A DNA stretch of 14,447 bases from UBA2277 sp035477615 (GCA_035477615.1 DATIKJ010000042.1:1-14447); one strand, 5' to 3'. Positions 1 to 5,632 are shown, numbered from the stretch's first letter. Numbers and translations are program-made. Notes: generated from the sequence alone by a model not told the origin.

Positions 1-36
1 TTATGAGCGAATATAAGAGGAAGCACAGGAATAATA

Positions 37-62
37 TTTCCATAACAGTATTGTTATGGAAA
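37..62. other. AT-rich perfect hairpin
   Basis: An 11-bp perfect inverted repeat (arms 37-47 and 52-62, GTAT loop) lies in the gene-free start of the window (1-153). Read on the - strand it is downstream of the 154-789 gene and is followed by an AT-rich but not U-only tail, so it may be a weak terminator for that gene. Two weaker pairings lie nearby: CTGCC/GGCAG around 107-136, and GTTG/CAAC around 131-146. No coding frame of useful length and no known RNA consensus was recognised in 1-153. Confidence 0.35.
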
Positions 63-153
63 AGATGACGAGCAAGCTCTTATTCCTCAATCCAATTCTG
101 CCCTGAAAAGGCGTGTAGACGGCAGGACTTGTTGAGGGAAACAACAATAATAA

Positions 154-789
154 CTAAAGAGCTCGTTTTCTGGAAATGAAACTGAACACTCCCACTATAA
201 GCAGTAGTGCTCCAAATCCAAACAGTGCGATCTTCAGAACGGTGGATAGTGCCCCGCCAATTCCCTGACCAGCACTCACCTCAGAAGCTTCCTTTACTTC
301 GGTGGTTGTGGGTGTAACCTTGGTATCTTTTTTAGGTGTTGGCGTAGGCGCTACGATTACGTTTTCTCCTGGCTTTATTTCACCTGTTGCAAAGTTAATT
401 GCCTGAACAGGGCCAGATAACAAAATACTGTCAGATGGTTTGTTTCCATAACCATCTGTCTCTGCAGTTACAAACAACTCAGTAAACTTCACGTCTGTTG
501 CGGTCGACAATTTTCCATTTACAATCTCTCCCAGTCTTCTCGTCTTACCTGACTCATCATTAAGCCAAACAACATAACGATTCTGTTCTGGAGATAAAGC
601 AATTCTTAGATCTCGGCAAGTAGCCAATACTCGATAGGTACCATCAACAAACACAGACGTAGCAAAACAAGCACCACTAACACCAGCACCACGCATCAAA
701 ACCACTCCCTCATTTGCCAAAGACACTTTTGGAAAAGTCAAAAATCCTAACAAACCTAAAACAACCAAACCTAAATTAAGTTTCTTCAT
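154..789 (-). CDS. Secreted membrane-anchored protein, RskA-C-like domain
   Basis: A 211-aa type I membrane protein. Residues 1-25 form a signal peptide (MKK, a Leu/Gly-rich core, likely cleavage after VSLA). Residues 27-147 are an extracytoplasmic domain with two cysteines (C41, C58) that could form a disulfide. Residues 148-170 are a Pro/Thr linker, about 185-206 a transmembrane helix, followed by a short basic tail (RKRAL). The segment RYVVWLNDESGKTRRLGEI and the later ETD...LLSGPV resemble the C-terminal domain of anti-sigma-K factors (RskA); this is a tentative resemblance and no anti-sigma domain or sigma factor is present. The frame is open further upstream, but ATG 789 is chosen because a signal peptide begins there and a -10 (TACAAT) lies 7 nt before it, implying a leaderless mRNA. 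Role unknown; probably cell-surface. Confidence 0.8.
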   Translation of the reverse strand: MKKLNLGLVVLGLLGFLTFPKVSLANEGVVLMRGAGVSGACFATSVFVDGTYRVLATCRDLRIALSPEQNRYVVWLNDESGKTRRLGEIVNGKLSTATDVKFTELFVTAETDGYGNKPSDSILLSGPVQAINFATGEIKPGENVIVAPTPTPKKDTKVTPTTTEVKEASEVSAGQGIGGALSTVLKIALFGFGALLLIVGVFSFISRKRAL

Positions 790-796
790 AAACAAT

Positions 797-826
797 ATTG
801 TACCAAATTTGCCCCAGCTGTTGCAA
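797..826 (-). promoter_or_regulatory. Leaderless promoter of the 154-789 gene
   Basis: Reading the - strand: TTGCAA (826..821), 18-nt spacer, TACAAT (802..797), then 7 nt to the ATG at 789. A start site 6-8 nt after the -10 would fall on or beside the ATG. The -35 hexamer is palindromic and is shared with the divergent + promoter. Confidence 0.65.
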
Positions 827-849
827 TTTCTATTACTATAAGCTATAAT
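821..849 (+). promoter_or_regulatory. Promoter of the zinc-finger gene
   Basis: TTGCAA (821-826), 17-nt spacer, perfect TATAAT (844-849). The leader of roughly 35 nt carries an AAGGAGAGG Shine-Dalgarno before the GTG at 892. It uses the same TTGCAA hexamer as the opposing - promoter. Confidence 0.75.
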
Positions 850-891
850 ACCGCAAAGTTCATTTATATCCCAAACCAAGGAGAGGCTTCA

Positions 892-1161
892 GTGGAAAAT
901 TTTATTCCAAAACCGCCAATACCAGTAGAAACCTGGACTTGTCGTGACTGTGGTGCAAAAAATCATAAAGACGATATTTTCTGCTCCATTTGCGACAGCA
1001 GAAATCCAAATGACTGGGTCTGTCCCAACTGCGGCACGGTAAATGAAAATTACCGCCTAACCTGCATCGACTGCTACAGCGGCGCCCCACTAAATACTAT
1101 GACCAAAAAAGAAGTCACCAAGCCAAAAGTAACCATTGTTTTCCTTAACCCTCCTCAATAG
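892..1161 (+). CDS. Small protein with two RanBP2-type zinc fingers
   Basis: An 89-aa protein starting at GTG with a strong Shine-Dalgarno. Two consecutive motifs match W-x-C-x2-C-x3-N-x6-C-x2-C exactly: W15, C17, C20, N24, C31, C34, and W42, C44, C47, N51, C58, C61. This is the RanBP2-type zinc-finger signature, best known from eukaryotic proteins that bind single-stranded RNA or ubiquitin. The remainder is a Pro-rich N-terminus and a Lys-containing tail, so the fingers are essentially the whole protein; no catalytic domain is present. The last codons and the stop lie inside the terminator hairpin. It is monocistronic with a strong promoter, suggesting notable expression. RNA or protein binding is inferred from the fold only; a generic double zinc ribbon is the alternative. 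Confidence 0.85.
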   Translation: MENFIPKPPIPVETWTCRDCGAKNHKDDIFCSICDSRNPNDWVCPNCGTVNENYRLTCIDCYSGAPLNTMTKKEVTKPKVTIVFLNPPQ

Positions 1162-1176
1162 GAGGGTTATTTTTTT
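1147..1176 (+). terminator. Intrinsic terminator overlapping the zinc-finger stop codon
   Basis: Stem AACCCTCC (1147-1154) pairs with GGAGGGTT (1161-1168) and is followed by ATTTTTTT. The TAG stop (1159-1161) falls at the loop/stem edge, so the hairpin encodes the C-terminal Asn-Pro-Pro-Gln. Confidence 0.9.
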
Positions 1177-2689
1177 ACAAACTCTTCACCATATACGATC
1201 CCTCAAGCTCATATCCTAGTTTTCTGTAATACTCTCTTGTCCCTATCGCCGAGATAACCGCCATCTTGACGTATCCCCTTTCTTTGGCAATTTCTTCCGC
1301 TTTGATCATGAGTCGTTTTCCTAAACCCCTATGCTGTGTTTTGACTCCATCGTAAGTATCAATCTCAGCCACCTGACCGTAAGTATGCACCTCCCGCACT
1401 ATCGCCACCCCCACAAGTTCATCAAAAAGCATTTTTTCGCTTTGCTCTGGCAATCTAAGGCGTAACATTGAAAACAAATGATCTTCGCTCTCATATGATA
1501 AAAATAGTTCTTTTCCTCCTAAACTTTCTCTTTCGTTTACCAAAAGCTTCACCTTGGTGTCATAAACTCCACCTCTCACTTCTCGACAGCGAACACAACG
1601 ACACTTTTTCCCTTCTTTTTTCAACTCTTCCTGCAGTACTTGTCGCAGATTTGTTCGCGCGTTACCTGCCGACACCCATTTCTTACTAATATCGCGAATT
1701 AAACGATCAATCCTGCACCACACCGGCGTCTGTGCTTTTATTTCCTTCAACACTTTTATTAGCTCTTCCTCACCATATGGCACATACTCTCCCTGTTTCC
1801 ACATCTCATACATCTCTGTCCCTGCAATCGTCATTGCCGGATACACTTTTAAATAGTCAGGACCAAATCGTTTATCTTCAAACATCAATCTAGCCATCTC
1901 CATATCTTTATTTGGATTACTTCCCGGTAAGTTTGGCATCAAATGATAACAAATTTTAATTCCCGCGTTTCGACACATTCGCGTTGCTTCGGCTATTTCT
2001 TTCAAGCCATGATCTCTTCTTATTTTCCGTAAAATTTCCTCATTAAAAGCTTGTACTCCTAGCTGTATTTTAGTAACTCCCAGCTCTCGCCATAACTTTA
2101 TCTCCTCTTCTGTTACCCAGTCTGGTCTAGTCTCGATCGAAATTCCTACGATTCTTTTTTCCGCTGTTTCATTATATGCATGTGCTTCCGCCAAACTCTT
2201 ACTCACTACTCCATTCACTGCATCAAACATACTTTTGAAAAATTCTCGTTTGTACTCTTCCGGATAACTGCCAAATGTACCACCAATAACAATCAAATCA
2301 ATTTTGTCAGTGATGTGTCCTGTTTCCTGCATCTGTCTGATTCTGCCCTCAACTTGTTTGTACGAATCAAAGTTCAGTAGCTTCGCTCTCTGTGCCGCTG
2401 GCTCGTCAGACAGATACGACTTCGGCATGCCTTCTTCCAAGGGGCAGTAAACACAGTTTCCCGGGCAGTAAAAAGGTTTCATCATGACAGCGAATGGCGC
2501 TACCCCCGACTCAGTCCGCACTCCTCTCGTTTTCATTGCTTCAATCAACTCCGGGTCAGTCAAATACGGCCAGATCTCCGAGTTCTTCGGCATTCTTTTT
2601 AGCTCCTTCGACCATATCCGACGATAGTCCTCGATATTCTCCAAGGTCAACTTTTCATTGTCTCGAACGACTAATTCATCAATTGTCAT
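1175..2689 (-). CDS. elp3: Elp3-family tRNA wobble-uridine modifying enzyme (radical SAM + GNAT)
   Basis: 504 aa, full length for the family. Elp3 uses radical-SAM chemistry and acetyl-CoA to build cm5U at tRNA position 34. Visible features: N-terminal substrate-binding region; Fe-S cysteines C75, C79, C82 (CPGNCVYC); SAM-binding IGGTFG 135-140; ETRPD 186-190; QLGVQ 209-213; MPNLPG 251-256; zinc-site cysteines C363, C365, C368 (CRCVRCRE); and a C-terminal GNAT with HRGLGKRL 453-460 and YYRKLGYELEGSYM near the end. All key motifs are intact. ATG 2689 has TACAAT 7 nt upstream and no Shine-Dalgarno, implying leaderless initiation; it also overlaps the stop of the preceding small ORF (ATGA). A Trm9-like methyltransferase, the next enzyme of the eukaryotic mcm5U34 pathway, starts about 400 bp away on the other strand. 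Family confidence is very high; the exact product in this organism is inferred. Confidence 0.95.
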   Translation of the reverse strand: MTIDELVVRDNEKLTLENIEDYRRIWSKELKRMPKNSEIWPYLTDPELIEAMKTRGVRTESGVAPFAVMMKPFYCPGNCVYCPLEEGMPKSYLSDEPAAQRAKLLNFDSYKQVEGRIRQMQETGHITDKIDLIVIGGTFGSYPEEYKREFFKSMFDAVNGVVSKSLAEAHAYNETAEKRIVGISIETRPDWVTEEEIKLWRELGVTKIQLGVQAFNEEILRKIRRDHGLKEIAEATRMCRNAGIKICYHLMPNLPGSNPNKDMEMARLMFEDKRFGPDYLKVYPAMTIAGTEMYEMWKQGEYVPYGEEELIKVLKEIKAQTPVWCRIDRLIRDISKKWVSAGNARTNLRQVLQEELKKEGKKCRCVRCREVRGGVYDTKVKLLVNERESLGGKELFLSYESEDHLFSMLRLRLPEQSEKMLFDELVGVAIVREVHTYGQVAEIDTYDGVKTQHRGLGKRLMIKAEEIAKERGYVKMAVISAIGTREYYRKLGYELEGSYMVKSL

Positions 2690-3012
2690 TTCATATATTG
2701 TACTTTGAAAGCCATAAAAAAGCCCCGGTTACTCACCAGGGCAAACAAACGCACTACAATAATAATCTGCAAATAAAAGAGGGTTCTGTAGATTGCATCT
2801 TCAACATCCTCTAAAATCATCTCATCAAGCAATGGCGGTGTTATCGCGTTTTTCTTCACAAATTCTATGACATCTTCCTTCGTTTTTACTTCCACCGTTT
2901 CTACTTTTTCATCATCAGTCTCCATTTTTACAGAAGACTCTCCATCTTTTTCTAAGGCAGAAATAAAAAACATCGTCCCATAAACATAAAATGACAGCGT
3001 CAGCTGCTTCAT
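2686..3012 (-). CDS. Small membrane ORF with an in-frame intrinsic terminator
   Basis: 108 codons with a good Shine-Dalgarno (GGAGG, 7 nt before ATG 3012). The product has a hydrophobic N-terminus (about 4-20), an acidic/Lys-rich middle (21-75) and a hydrophobic helix at about 78-93 (YLQIIIVVRLFALV). No family recognised. Oddity: a convincing Rho-independent terminator (2742..2716) lies in the frame at codons 91-99, ahead of the stop at 2688..2686, so most transcripts should lack a stop codon. The frame then reaches elp3 with a 4-nt ATGA overlap. Possibilities: a nonstop, tmRNA-targeted message as in Escherichia coli arfA; an attenuator for elp3; or a real C-terminus ending at the hairpin loop (TGA and TAA lie there in the other two frames) after a frameshift. 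Real expression seems likely; the true C-terminus is uncertain. Confidence 0.55.
   Translation of the reverse strand: MKQLTLSFYVYGTMFFISALEKDGESSVKMETDDEKVETVEVKTKEDVIEFVKKNAITPPLLDEMILEDVEDAIYRTLFYLQIIIVVRLFALVSNRGFFMAFKVQYMK
2697..2702 (-). promoter_or_regulatory. -10 element of elp3 (leaderless)
   Basis: TACAAT followed by exactly 7 nt and the elp3 ATG, the same geometry as the 154-789 gene. No convincing -35. It lies just downstream of the 2716-2742 terminator, so elp3 appears insulated from the gene before it. Confidence 0.6.
2716..2742 (-). terminator. Intrinsic terminator inside the 2686-3012 frame
   Basis: On the - strand, an 8-bp stem with one T-G wobble, GCCCTGGT and ACCGGGGC, closes a GAGTA loop and is followed by six U residues (2721..2716). 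Confidence 0.8.
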
Positions 3013-3053
3013 TTACACTCCTCCTCTATCTGAATTTAAGGTTCTTTGCGACT

Positions 3054-3059
3054 ATTGTA
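3054..3059 (-). promoter_or_regulatory. -10 element of the small membrane ORF
   Basis: TACAAT on the - strand, giving a leader of about 35 nt with a GGAGG site before ATG 3012. It is divergent from the methyltransferase -10 less than 25 bp away. Confidence 0.55.
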
Positions 3060-3078
3060 CCACCATCATCTTTTCAGT

Positions 3079-3087
3079 TGATACAAT
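3079..3087 (+). promoter_or_regulatory. Extended -10 of the Trm9-like methyltransferase
   Basis: TGATACAAT (TGn extended -10) followed after 5 nt by the GTG at 3093; no Shine-Dalgarno. This supports the GTG as a leaderless start. Confidence 0.5.
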
Positions 3088-3092
3088 GTCTT

Positions 3093-3737
3093 GTGACTCA
3101 CTCTACCCAAATTATTGCCTCAGTCAAAAATACCTACAACAAAATTGGTAAAGAGTTTTCTGCATCCCGCCAGTATATCTGGCCAGACCTTAAACCATTT
3201 CTCAAAAATGTAAAACCAAACTCTTCTGTGCTCGATATTGGCTGTGGTAACGGCCGACTACTACTTGGCCTCCCCCAAAACATTAACTACACCGGCATCG
3301 ATATTAGTCAGGAACTCCTAAAAGAAGCCCAAAAAGCCCATCCCAAACAAAAATTTATCGAGACCGACATCATCAAAGATCAAATCTGGAAACATCTTCC
3401 TCAGTACGACTACATTTTCTGCGTAGCCGTCATCCACCATTTACCTACAGAAAAAGAACAGCTTTTTGTCCTTAACCAAATCAAAAAACACCTCAAGCCC
3501 AAAGGCAAAGTGTTAATCACTACTTGGAATCTATGGCAACACAAGTATCTCAAATACCATCTAGACCTCAATACAAAACTAAAAAATATTCATCACGTCT
3601 ATATCCCTTTTCAAAAAAAACCCCGTTTCTGTTTTGCTGTCACCACTTTCTACCTCAAAAAACTACTTAAACAAGCACACTTCAAACTCCAAGTCAAAAA
3701 ATCCCCTCACAACTATCTCCTTAGCAACTTATCTTGA
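3093..3737 (+). CDS. Trm9/ALKBH8-like SAM-dependent methyltransferase
   Basis: 214 aa from GTG 3093. Class I methyltransferase fold: motif I VLDIGCGNG 46-54, acidic ribose-binding D70 (YTGIDIS), and motif IV/V region AVIHHLPTEKEQ 112-123 followed by LKPKGKVLITTWNLWQ. The N-terminal YNKIGKEFSASRQYIWPDLK and the IHHL...W pattern match the Trm9/ALKBH8 methyltransferase family, which methylates cm5U34 to mcm5U34 in tRNA. The frame is open well upstream into the divergent gene's promoter; GTG 3093 is chosen because it lies 5 nt after an extended -10 and just before the family's conserved N-terminus. Codon use is strikingly A/C-rich and G-poor. Its stop overlaps the -35 of the next gene. Methyltransferase is certain; Trm9-like tRNA function is likely from sequence and from the elp3 neighbour, but unproven. 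Confidence 0.85.
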   Translation: MTHSTQIIASVKNTYNKIGKEFSASRQYIWPDLKPFLKNVKPNSSVLDIGCGNGRLLLGLPQNINYTGIDISQELLKEAQKAHPKQKFIETDIIKDQIWKHLPQYDYIFCVAVIHHLPTEKEQLFVLNQIKKHLKPKGKVLITTWNLWQHKYLKYHLDLNTKLKNIHHVYIPFQKKPRFCFAVTTFYLKKLLKQAHFKLQVKKSPHNYLLSNLS

Positions 3738-3762
3738 CACATCGACTACTTTTTGCCATACT
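3734..3762 (+). promoter_or_regulatory. Promoter of the Pro/Thr-rich membrane protein
   Basis: Consensus TTGACA (3734-3739, overlapping the methyltransferase TGA stop), 17-nt spacer, CATACT (3757-3762), then 5 nt to ATG 3768. No Shine-Dalgarno; leaderless. Confidence 0.6.
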
Positions 3763-3767
3763 AAACT

Positions 3768-4946
3768 ATGCCCAACGACGATCTTGGAACATTTCCTTTG
3801 CCACCTCAAACACCAACATCACCTACTGATCCTGATGTTGAGACAAATACAGACAATACTATTCCCCCATCATCCCAACCTCAACCAAATCAAACTGACT
3901 CTGCTTCTCCAACAATCCCTGAATCAACAACTCTCCCTGAATCTCCTTCCTCGGAACTACAAACAACTCCTTTTGAGGAAACACCCGAGGAAATCCCTTC
4001 CATTGCCCCCCCAACACCTCCATCAGCAGATCTGATGACCGAACAAGACAAATTAGTAGTTGCCAACGAAGAGTTAATCGAAAAACAAAAACCTCTCGAA
4101 GATACCTCTCCCCTTACTCCACCTGAACCAATATCTTCTCCTGTTGCAGAACCACCAGCCGCCCTTCCTTCCAAATCAGGCAGTCGTATCGCCCCCATCA
4201 TCATCGTCATTCTATTGATTATTGCTGGCCTTGGTCTTGCTTCTGCTGCCTATCTTTCCGCTCAAACCAGCAAACTTAGAACGCAACTTGAAGAAATCAC
4301 CCAAACAATCCAAAAACAAGAAAATACTGTTACTCCCACTCCCAGTCCCACCGTTTTTGAAGTTCCCACACCCACCATTCCACCTACAGCTACGGAAAGT
4401 TCCACAGCCACTCCTTCCGCTACTCCTACTGTTTCTTTAAACACAAACACACTACAACCACTAGCCAACGCATCTTCAGCACTCAAAATTGCCATTAACA
4501 AATCCCCCAACGCTCAACTAATTCTTATCAAAGTCGATAATGCCATCGACCCCGCTACTGCTGTTACCAAATATTTCTTCCGCCAAGACCTAACCACCAA
4601 AAAATATTTCTATGTTGCCATAACCGGCAAAGGTATACCCGAGATTATTGACAAACAAATTTATGTCACCCCTGACGACAATATTCCTTCATTAAACGAC
4701 ACTGTTTTAACCAACAGTCTCGGAATTGATCTTGATGAAACTCTGAAACTCACCTACGCTCTTTGTGCCAACCAAACACTCTGTACCACCGCTCCCATCA
4801 AAGCTCAGTACATCAAAACAGGTAGCGGTATTATCTGGCAAATATCTCTCTACGCCAAAGGTCTCTCCACTACTCCACTAATGCTCCAGATGGACGCCGA
4901 AACCAAAACAGTTCTCTACAAATCTCCAGAGTTTGCTAATAAATAA
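3768..4946 (+). CDS. Pro/Thr-rich single-pass membrane protein
   Basis: 392 aa. Residues 1-138 are a low-complexity cytoplasmic region rich in P, T, S, E and Q. Residues about 142-163 form one transmembrane helix (IAPIIIVILLIIAGLGLASA), followed by a short predicted coiled coil (about 168-186), a Pro/Thr stalk (188-222, repeated TPTP-like units) and an extracytoplasmic C-terminal domain (about 225-392) with one close cysteine pair (LCANQTLC). The arrangement suggests a protein displayed outside on a stalk, with a long disordered tail inside. No enzyme motif was seen and the C-terminal domain was not recognised. The gene shares the extreme A/C-rich, G-poor coding of the methyltransferase before it. 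It starts 5 nt after a -10 with a consensus -35 (leaderless) and meets the 4977-5174 gene tail to tail. Confidence 0.85.
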   Translation: MPNDDLGTFPLPPQTPTSPTDPDVETNTDNTIPPSSQPQPNQTDSASPTIPESTTLPESPSSELQTTPFEETPEEIPSIAPPTPPSADLMTEQDKLVVANEELIEKQKPLEDTSPLTPPEPISSPVAEPPAALPSKSGSRIAPIIIVILLIIAGLGLASAAYLSAQTSKLRTQLEEITQTIQKQENTVTPTPSPTVFEVPTPTIPPTATESSTATPSATPTVSLNTNTLQPLANASSALKIAINKSPNAQLILIKVDNAIDPATAVTKYFFRQDLTTKKYFYVAITGKGIPEIIDKQIYVTPDDNIPSLNDTVLTNSLGIDLDETLKLTYALCANQTLCTTAPIKAQYIKTGSGIIWQISLYAKGLSTTPLMLQMDAETKTVLYKSPEFANK

Positions 4947-4969
4947 AAAGCGCCAGGTTTCCCTAGCGC
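4943..4969 (-). terminator. Terminator of the tRNA/65-aa gene unit
   Basis: On the - strand an 8-bp stem (GCGCTAGG/CCTGGCGC, one wobble) closes a GAAA tetraloop and is followed by TTTTTATT. It sits between convergent genes; no T-run follows on the + strand, so it serves the - strand. Confidence 0.8.
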
Positions 4970-4976
4970 AGTGTTG

Positions 4977-5174
4977 CTACCTCCAAGGATGACATAAATC
5001 GTAATGAATCTCTTCAGGCTTCTTTCCAGCCAAACGATGTTTCCTATACTCACTAGGTATAAACTGAACCTCCCCCTTGCGCTCCTGAATTTCTTTGTCT
5101 ATCAACTCATTTAGTTTTTTCATTTCTTCATCAAAAATCATCTTTCTCTCTTCATCACTTAACTGATCAGACAT
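4977..5174 (-). CDS. 65-aa charged protein of unknown function
   Basis: Starts at ATG 5174 with a strong AAGGAGG Shine-Dalgarno 7 nt upstream. The N-terminal 35 residues are a highly charged, probably helical Glu/Lys stretch (SDEERKMIFDEEMKKLNELI). The C-terminal part (FIPSEYRKHRLAGKKPEEIH, then DLCHPWR) looks like a conserved motif with aromatic and basic residues and one Cys/His pair. No family recognised. It lies 32 nt after tRNA-Tyr with no terminator or evident promoter between, so it is probably co-transcribed with the tRNA-Thr(GGU) and tRNA-Tyr genes and released by tRNA 3' processing. Its own terminator follows immediately. A role linked to translation is only a guess from position. 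Confidence 0.75.
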   Translation of the reverse strand: MSDQLSDEERKMIFDEEMKKLNELIDKEIQERKGEVQFIPSEYRKHRLAGKKPEEIHYDLCHPWR

Positions 5175-5206
5175 CTATATCCTCCTTAATTTAAGGTACC
5201 CCTAAG

Positions 5207-5289
5207 TGCCAAGGACAGGGTTCGAACCTGTGTAGGCTTGCGCCGCGGGTTTTACAGACCCGAGTATTTGACCACTCTACCACCTTGGC
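5207..5289 (-). tRNA. tRNA-Tyr (GUA)
   Basis: Class II cloverleaf: acceptor GCCAAGG/CCTTGGC, anticodon stem CGGGT/ACCCG around loop CTGTAAA (anticodon GTA), long variable arm GGC-GCAA-GCC, T arm ACAGG-TTCGAAC-CCTGT, discriminator A. CCA is not encoded. 28 nt downstream of tRNA-Thr(GGU) on the same strand. Confidence 0.95.
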
Positions 5290-5317
5290 ATAGCTTATTA
5301 TATAGTTCACCGAATCA

Positions 5318-5393
5318 TGGAGCCGTCATTGGGGGTCGAACCCAACACCTTATTCTTACCAAGAATACGCTCTGCCAGCTGAGCTATGACGGC
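5318..5393 (-). tRNA. tRNA-Thr (GGU), CCA encoded
   Basis: Acceptor GCCGTCA/TGACGGC, D arm GCTCAGCTGGCAGAGC, anticodon stem TATTC/GAATA around TTGGTAA (anticodon GGT), T arm TTGGG-TTCGACC-CCCAA, discriminator T followed by an encoded CCA. It is the only one of the four tRNAs here with a genomic CCA. Confidence 0.95.
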
Positions 5394-5408
5394 ATGCTGA
5401 ACCTAGAT

Positions 5409-5417
5409 ATTTTACCA
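5409..5417 (-). promoter_or_regulatory. Extended -10 for the tRNA-Thr/tRNA-Tyr unit
   Basis: TGGTAAAAT on the - strand, 15 nt before the tRNA-Thr(GGU) 5' end. TGn-TAAAAT recurs before the other tRNAs and rpmG. Confidence 0.6.
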
Positions 5418-5460
5418 AGGATTACAGCTCTTTGCTATTAGCACATATTAGTATGAGCTT

Positions 5461-5469
5461 TGATAAAAT
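5461..5469 (+). promoter_or_regulatory. Extended -10 for tRNA-Thr(UGU)
   Basis: TGATAAAAT ending 8 nt before the mature tRNA 5' end, so transcription should begin at or a few bases before it. Confidence 0.6.
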
Positions 5470-5477
5470 ATATACAC

Positions 5478-5551
5478 GCCACCTTAGCTCAGTTGGTTAG
5501 AGCACCAATTTTGTAAATTGGGGGTCCTGAGTTCGAATCTCAGAGGTGGCT
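5478..5551 (+). tRNA. tRNA-Thr (UGU)
   Basis: Acceptor GCCACCT/AGGTGGC, D arm GCTCAGTTGGTTAGAGC, anticodon stem CCAAT/ATTGG around TTTGTAA (anticodon TGT), T arm CTGAG-TTCGAAT-CTCAG, discriminator T, CCA not encoded. Its U34 could be a substrate for wobble-uridine modification. Confidence 0.95.
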
Positions 5552-5588
5552 CAAAATATTTGTTTCATTACCACACAGGCAGGTTTTA

Positions 5589-5597
5589 TGTTAAAAT
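5589..5597 (+). promoter_or_regulatory. Extended -10 of rpmG
   Basis: TGTTAAAAT, about 35 nt before ATG 5633. The resulting leader is A-rich and lacks a Shine-Dalgarno sequence. Confidence 0.55.
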
Positions 5598-5632
5598 ACC
5601 TCTGCTTCATATAAACACAAAGACACAAAAAC

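Noticed and set aside
3..104. Two short + frames (3-68 and 65-106) overlapping by ATGA
   Set aside because: About 21 and 13 codons, no Shine-Dalgarno, and the first spans the perfect hairpin; coincidence is more likely.
892..1161. Zinc-finger protein as a Trm112 equivalent for the Trm9-like enzyme
   Set aside because: The motifs are RanBP2-type, not Trm112-type; only proximity supports a partnership, so it was not called.
2494..2814. Open + frame opposite the start of elp3
   Set aside because: Antisense to strongly conserved Elp3 sequence, with no promoter or Shine-Dalgarno.
3735..3737. UGA read as glycine, as in Gracilibacteria/Absconditabacteria
   Set aside because: UGA ends several genes at sensible lengths and next to overlapping starts, so the standard bacterial code fits.
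3634..4035. Open + frame overlapping the methyltransferase end and the Pro/Thr-rich gene
   Set aside because: A shadow frame made possible by G-poor, stop-poor sequence; no start signal, and it overlaps two well-supported genes.
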